Assembly (NCBI GenBank): GCA_031275515.1
Contig: JAISOQ010000140.1
Span: forward strand, 1-7,590
Direction: 5' to 3'
Origin: Treponema sp.
GTDB taxonomy: Bacteria > Spirochaetota > Spirochaetia > Treponematales > Breznakiellaceae
Length of the DNA: 7,590 nt
Shown here: positions 4,487 through 7,590 of the stretch, one piece after another
Position numbering within the stretch: position 1 is the stretch's first letter
How the letters are laid out: each line of letters opens with the position of its first letter
Translations under genes and position numbers: made by a program
Notes under the pieces: model-generated
Database searches by the model: none
What the model saw: only the letters and a program-made list of their open reading frames with translations
What the model was told of the DNA's origin: nothing

Positions 4487-6688
4487 CTATTCCACTTTGA
4501 ACCGGGAAACTTCCTTTACCAGAACATCGATGTTTTCCTTGTTATGCCCGCTGATCTCGTTTACCCGGGTCACCGCTACGTTGATCTGATCCGCGCCGGT
4601 CGCCATCTCGTTCATTCCGTTGGTTATCTCCTGGGTCGCCATTTCAAGGTTCTTCCCCTCCGTGATTACCTCCTTGCTCCCCTCAAGCATCTCCTCGGAA
4701 CTGCTCTTCACCATCCGCGTTATCTCGTTGAGCTGCCCGATCACTTCCAGTATCTGCCGGCTCCCCACGCTCTGCTCCTCCATGGCGTTCCGGATGTTTT
4801 CCGTCTGTTCAGATACCGTCTTGACTCCCCCGTCAATCGCCTCAAACTTGCTCAACACGCTGTCGGTGGACCGGGTTATCTTGTCGATGGATTCCTTGAT
4901 CTTCTTCAACACCGTCCCTATCGTCTTCGACTGTTCCCCGCTGCTCTCCGCAAGCTTCCGTATCTCGTCCGCTACTACCGCGAATCCCTTCCCCGCTTCC
5001 CCGGCGTGGGCCGCCTCTATCGCCGCGTTCATCGAAAGCAGGTTGGTCTGGCTTGCGATATTTTCCATCACCGCGTTTATTTCCAGAAGGCCCTCGGACT
5101 CGCGGGCGATTTCCTGAATGTCGGCCGCGACTTCCTGAAGCCCCGTACGGCCCACATCGCTTGCCTCAAGAAGGTCCTGCACGCTCCCGGCGTTCTTCGA
5201 CAGGGTCTGGGTGACGGAATTGATGTTGGCGATCATCTCCTCGATGGCGCTGGAAGACTTGGCGACACTGGAGGCCTGGTTTTCCACATAGCCGTTGAGT
5301 TTGTCGATGTTGACGGTGATCTGCTCCATGGTGGCGTTGGTCTCGGTGACGCTGGCGCTCTGGTTGATGACTCTGCTCTTGATGCTCTGGATATTGGCGT
5401 TAATCTCGTTGATCGCCGCGGCGGTCTCGTCCATGTTGCCGGCAAGTTCATTGCCGATGTCGAAGAGGGCGACCGCCTGGTTTTTGATGGTGACCACGAG
5501 TTCTTTGATTTTTCCGAGCGTGGCGTTGAAATAACGGGCTAAATCGCCTATTTCATCCCTGGAATGGACATTCACGCTTTTGGTAAGATCGCCCTCGCCT
5601 TCGGAGATGTCTTTCAGGGTTGTGGCCACATTAATAATGGGTTTGACGGTGGAACCCATGACGAAGAAGATAATTACCGCCACTATAACGGCAACGACTG
5701 CCGCAATAATTATAACAACGCGGGTCAAGACAGTAACATCAGAGAGAATATTACCTTCCGCGACGCCCAGCATAATCGACCATGAGGCGTTACTTTCCCC
5801 AATGATAAAAGGGTATAAAATGATTTCCAGGTTTGTACCGAGTACCGGTGAATACTCTTTGTCCCGAAACAGGTTTCCGGCTTTTACAGCCTGATATGCC
5901 GCACCAATAGAGGGACCAAAGAGAACCGTGTCGGCTTCCTGCATGTTTTTGCCTATGCGGCTGCTGTCATAACTGCCCAGGATAGTGCCGTTATCGGAAT
6001 AGACCGCCATGGCGCTAATATCGGAATAGGTCTTTATGGTTTGTTCAACAACTGCCTGTACCGCATCGACCTTGATGTCAACCCCCACAAGCCCTATTAC
6101 TTCATTGTTCTTGCTGTCGGTAACCGGTACGGCCAGACGGAACGTATAGGTCTCTTTGCCGTTCACTATTTGGGGTACCGGATCCTTTACCGTTTGTTTT
6201 CGCGCGTCAGGTCCGTTGAGTATATCCATGGCGGATGCGGCATTGTCGTAGGTCAGGAATTCTATCTGCCCCGTTTTCTGAACAAACCAGGGCGCGTATA
6301 CTCCCTCGGCAGTGGAACCGGTGGTTCCCCGGTACTGGGAATCCAGGCCATCCAGAACATTGGGCTTGAAGACGGCAAAGATGGACACCAAATTCGGCTC
6401 CGTGTTCAGGGCAGCCGCCATGAACTGATTAAAACGCTGCCGGCGGCGTTCCGGTTCGGTCCCCTCATAGGCGCCCATAAAACCCGCCGCCACCGTGGCC
6501 ACCTTGAGATAATTTTCTTCCCGCCCTTTCCAGTAAGCCGCCTGCTGGGAGGCAAGCCTTTCGGCGCTTTCCCGGGATAAATCCAGGATTGTGGATGATG
6601 CCTGATTAAGGATCAAGGTGGAAAGGCCCCCCACCACGACTACCAGGATTACGATGACGATGATGCTTAATTTGAACTTGAGTTTCAT
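4487..6688 (-). CDS. Methyl-accepting chemotaxis protein (Cache sensor, HAMP, MCP signal domain)
   Basis: A complete 733-residue inner-membrane chemoreceptor. Domains in order: transmembrane helix 1 (about 8-28); a periplasmic double-Cache-like sensor (about 30-315) with the family string VIGLVGVDI at 197-205; transmembrane helix 2 (about 323-344); HAMP (about 345-400, with conserved P350 and the DEIG motif at 378-381); and a long coiled-coil signalling domain (about 410-730). The signalling tip is at about 542-583 (ENIASQTNLL, NAAIEAAHAGE, GKGFAVVADEIRKLA), the surface that binds CheW and CheA. The tip reads SMNAAIEAAHAGE where many receptors have ALNAAIEAARAGE. The C-terminus (SRFKVE) has no CheR-docking pentapeptide. 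Start: ATG at 6688 with GGAGGAG about 3 bases upstream. It stands alone on the minus strand. The ligand cannot be predicted reliably. Confidence 0.95.
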   Translation of the reverse strand: MKLKFKLSIIVIVILVVVVGGLSTLILNQASSTILDLSRESAERLASQQAAYWKGREENYLKVATVAAGFMGAYEGTEPERRRQRFNQFMAAALNTEPNLVSIFAVFKPNVLDGLDSQYRGTTGSTAEGVYAPWFVQKTGQIEFLTYDNAASAMDILNGPDARKQTVKDPVPQIVNGKETYTFRLAVPVTDSKNNEVIGLVGVDIKVDAVQAVVEQTIKTYSDISAMAVYSDNGTILGSYDSSRIGKNMQEADTVLFGPSIGAAYQAVKAGNLFRDKEYSPVLGTNLEIILYPFIIGESNASWSIMLGVAEGNILSDVTVLTRVVIIIAAVVAVIVAVIIFFVMGSTVKPIINVATTLKDISEGEGDLTKSVNVHSRDEIGDLARYFNATLGKIKELVVTIKNQAVALFDIGNELAGNMDETAAAINEINANIQSIKSRVINQSASVTETNATMEQITVNIDKLNGYVENQASSVAKSSSAIEEMIANINSVTQTLSKNAGSVQDLLEASDVGRTGLQEVAADIQEIARESEGLLEINAVMENIASQTNLLSMNAAIEAAHAGEAGKGFAVVADEIRKLAESSGEQSKTIGTVLKKIKESIDKITRSTDSVLSKFEAIDGGVKTVSEQTENIRNAMEEQSVGSRQILEVIGQLNEITRMVKSSSEEMLEGSKEVITEGKNLEMATQEITNGMNEMATGADQINVAVTRVNEISGHNKENIDVLVKEVSRFKVE

Positions 6689-7213
6689 TCACTCCTCCAT
6701 AAAAATTTCAGTTCCGCCCGAAAAAAAGCCGTTAAGCTGAATTACTCTTAAAACCCGGTTGATTTTAACGTGACTTCCAGACTTGGGGTTTGCATAGGTC
6801 TTTGTTGAAAGCCGTTTAAATTTTTAAAAACACCCTGGTTTTGTTGTATTTTTCTGCTGTAAAGAACTACATCAGAACGGAACATAAGAAGCTAAAAACC
6901 TTCTCCAGACAAAGTCAATTATTATCTTCCTAGTTTAAGTATGCTGGATTTACAGAATAAGTCAACGATTTTCAAAAAAATTAAAGTTTGAAAGCATGGT
7001 AACTATTCGTTGATAACACCCAACGCCGGTGATAAAGTTCACGGAACTTTCGGTACAGGAACTATCGGAACGGCCTCTGGTCATATTCACGCCGCTCTAC
7101 ATCCTCAGGCTGAGGAGGAGGGTAAGACAGGCCAGGACGCACGAGAAACGGGAAGGACTAGCAGGCTGATTAAGCTAGACCTGCTGATATAAAATAATAA
7201 CAAAAAAAGAAAT
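6689..7213. other. Intergenic region without a convincing gene
   Basis: About 520 bases upstream of the chemoreceptor. The part to about 7000 is AT-rich with several A- and T-runs and is probably leader and promoter. From about 7010 the base use becomes mixed. A TTG-started 60-codon plus-strand frame (7010-7192) shows no family, no ribosome site and a repetitive Gly/Thr stretch. A 6-bp inverted repeat AGCAGG/CCTGCT lies near 7160-7187 and a CCTCAG/CTGAGG palindrome near 7104-7116. No tRNA or known riboswitch pattern was recognised. Confidence 0.5.
6938..6965 (-). promoter_or_regulatory. Weak candidate promoter for the chemoreceptor gene
   Basis: The minus strand has TTGACT at 6965-6960, a 16-base spacer and CATACT at 6943-6938. 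It would give a leader of about 240 bases. No sigma28 box (TAAA-N15-GCCGATAA) or sigma54 box was seen between 6689 and 7100. The match is partial and the call tentative. Confidence 0.2.
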
Positions 7214-7262
7214 TTAACCACGGAGGACCGGAACATCCGGTTCCTTGGAGTTGCACGGAGAA
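7214..7262. repeat. CACGGAG-type intergenic repeat
   Basis: The plus strand has TTTAACCACGGAGGACCGG and then TTGCACGGAGAATGAAC, so CACGGAG occurs at 7219-7225 and 7254-7260 around an imperfect palindrome ACCGG-AACAT-CCGGT. Repeats built on ACCACGGAGGACACGGAG are common in intergenic DNA of several phyla, including spirochaetes; their function is unknown. Assignment is by recall of the pattern. Confidence 0.35.
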
Positions 7263-7271
7263 TGAACTACT

Positions 7272-7287
7272 CCGCCCTGAAGGGCGG
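7272..7287. repeat. GC-rich hairpin resembling an IS200/IS605-type end
   Basis: CCGCCC (7272-7277) and GGGCGG (7282-7287) form a stem around TGAA. On the minus strand it reads CCCCGCCCTTCAGGGCGGAG followed by TAGTTCATT. Hairpins of this CCCGCCC-TTCA-GGGCGG form are typical near the ends of IS200/IS605 elements beside tnpB. No tnpA or tnpB coding sequence is visible on either side, so this would be a remnant or a related REP-like sequence. Confidence 0.35.
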
Positions 7288-7431
7288 GGTATTACACCCG
7301 CGCTTTCCAATAAAGAATACCCGCCGCAAGCGCTAAACTTGACCCACAATTCAGCTTTATCACCTGTTTCAGGGCGGATTCTTCCCCCGGACATTTCTGA
7401 GTGAGGCGGGAAAGCTGGTTGACGCGGGGCT

Positions 7432-7455
7432 TAAACGGCGGTTTACCGCCGTTTA
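7432..7455. repeat. Perfect 10-bp hairpin
   Basis: TAAACGGCGG (7432-7441) and CCGCCGTTTA (7446-7455) flank the loop TTTA. On the minus strand the first three bases are an in-frame TAA closing a frame open from the right edge of the window (7590). That frame is Gly/Pro-rich and unrecognised, so it is not annotated as a gene, but the hairpin could mark the end of a transcript entering from the right. Confidence 0.5.
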
Positions 7456-7525
7456 GCCGGGGGCGGGGGCGGTTTTACGGGGGGAAACACGCGAAAAACA
7501 GCCGGCCCCTTCGTTTTTTTCCTTA

Positions 7526-7555
7526 GGGGGTCTGACCCCGGTATTTGAGACCCCC
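7526..7555. repeat. GGGGGTCT/AGACCCCC inverted repeat with a nested palindrome
   Basis: GGGGGTCT (7526-7533) pairs with AGACCCCC (7548-7555). The left arm is also part of a compact alternative palindrome GGGGTC-T-GACCCC, so the two folds exclude each other. GGGGTCTGACCCC-type palindromes recur in many genomes as REP-like intergenic repeats. The surroundings (about 7456-7590) are strongly G/C-skewed. Confidence 0.4.
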
Positions 7556-7590
7556 GCGCGCCCGCCGGTTTCGTCCTCAGGCGGTTCCCC

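Noticed and set aside
4208..5542. 444-codon open frame on the plus strand
   Set aside because: Beyond 4487 it is the antisense of the chemoreceptor, whose domains and motifs are unmistakable on the minus strand. Only its first residues (from 4229) are considered as a possible fragment.
6689..6960. Cyclic di-GMP (GEMM) riboswitch in the chemoreceptor leader
   Set aside because: A GCAAACC string on the minus strand recalls GEMM, but the remaining conserved bases and the paired helices are missing.
7010..7192. 60-codon plus-strand frame beginning MITPNAGDKVHG
   Set aside because: TTG start without ribosome site, repetitive Gly/Thr composition and no recognisable family.
7453..7590. Minus-strand frame entering from the right edge and ending at a hairpin
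   Set aside because: Two minus-strand frames are open in this GC-rich stretch and both give Gly/Pro/Arg-rich strings crossing a REP-like palindrome, so openness is not evidence of coding.

Overview
This window looks like a chromosomal segment from a spirochaete, most likely a Treponema. The order of genes on the minus strand (M23/LytM peptidase, bactofilin, a YaaR/DUF327 protein, a PSP1/RicT protein) is one I associate with treponemes, and the Cache-type chemoreceptor also fits. Moderate GC content and intergenic DNA full of small palindromes suggest a free-living or gut-associated species rather than T. pallidum. The genus is inferred from memory of synteny; no search was run.

Layout, left to right. 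Positions 1-400 are AT-rich. They hold three minus-strand sigma70-type promoters, very small ORFs, the first 19 codons of a gene that leaves the window, and three direct copies of the 8-mer TGTTAGGC (minus strand). Positions 400-495 hold hairpins downstream of the main operon. Positions 496-3904 are a compact minus-strand operon of four genes with junctions from a 14-base overlap to a 16-base gap, read from a near-consensus promoter at about 3959-3987. Positions 3905-4486 are the most unusual part: a 38-codon plus-strand ORF, a GC-rich palindrome, the first residues of a ribbon-helix-helix-like protein, and then a 189-bp element made almost entirely of back-to-back short hairpins and closed by a 10-bp inverted repeat. 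Positions 4487-6688 encode one chemoreceptor on the minus strand. Positions 6689-7590 have no convincing gene. They hold the chemoreceptor leader, then a patchwork of palindromes and repeats that resembles debris of small mobile elements.

How the genes may work together. The operon pairs a membrane-anchored peptidoglycan hydrolase with a bactofilin, which in other bacteria acts as a scaffold for cell-wall remodelling and cell shape. It adds two cytoplasmic genes, yaaR-like and ricT-like, that are also close neighbours in Bacillus. The chemoreceptor is a separate unit that would feed a CheA/CheW array. The intergenic elements at 1-400, 4019-4469 and 7214-7555 are the parts least explained by known families.
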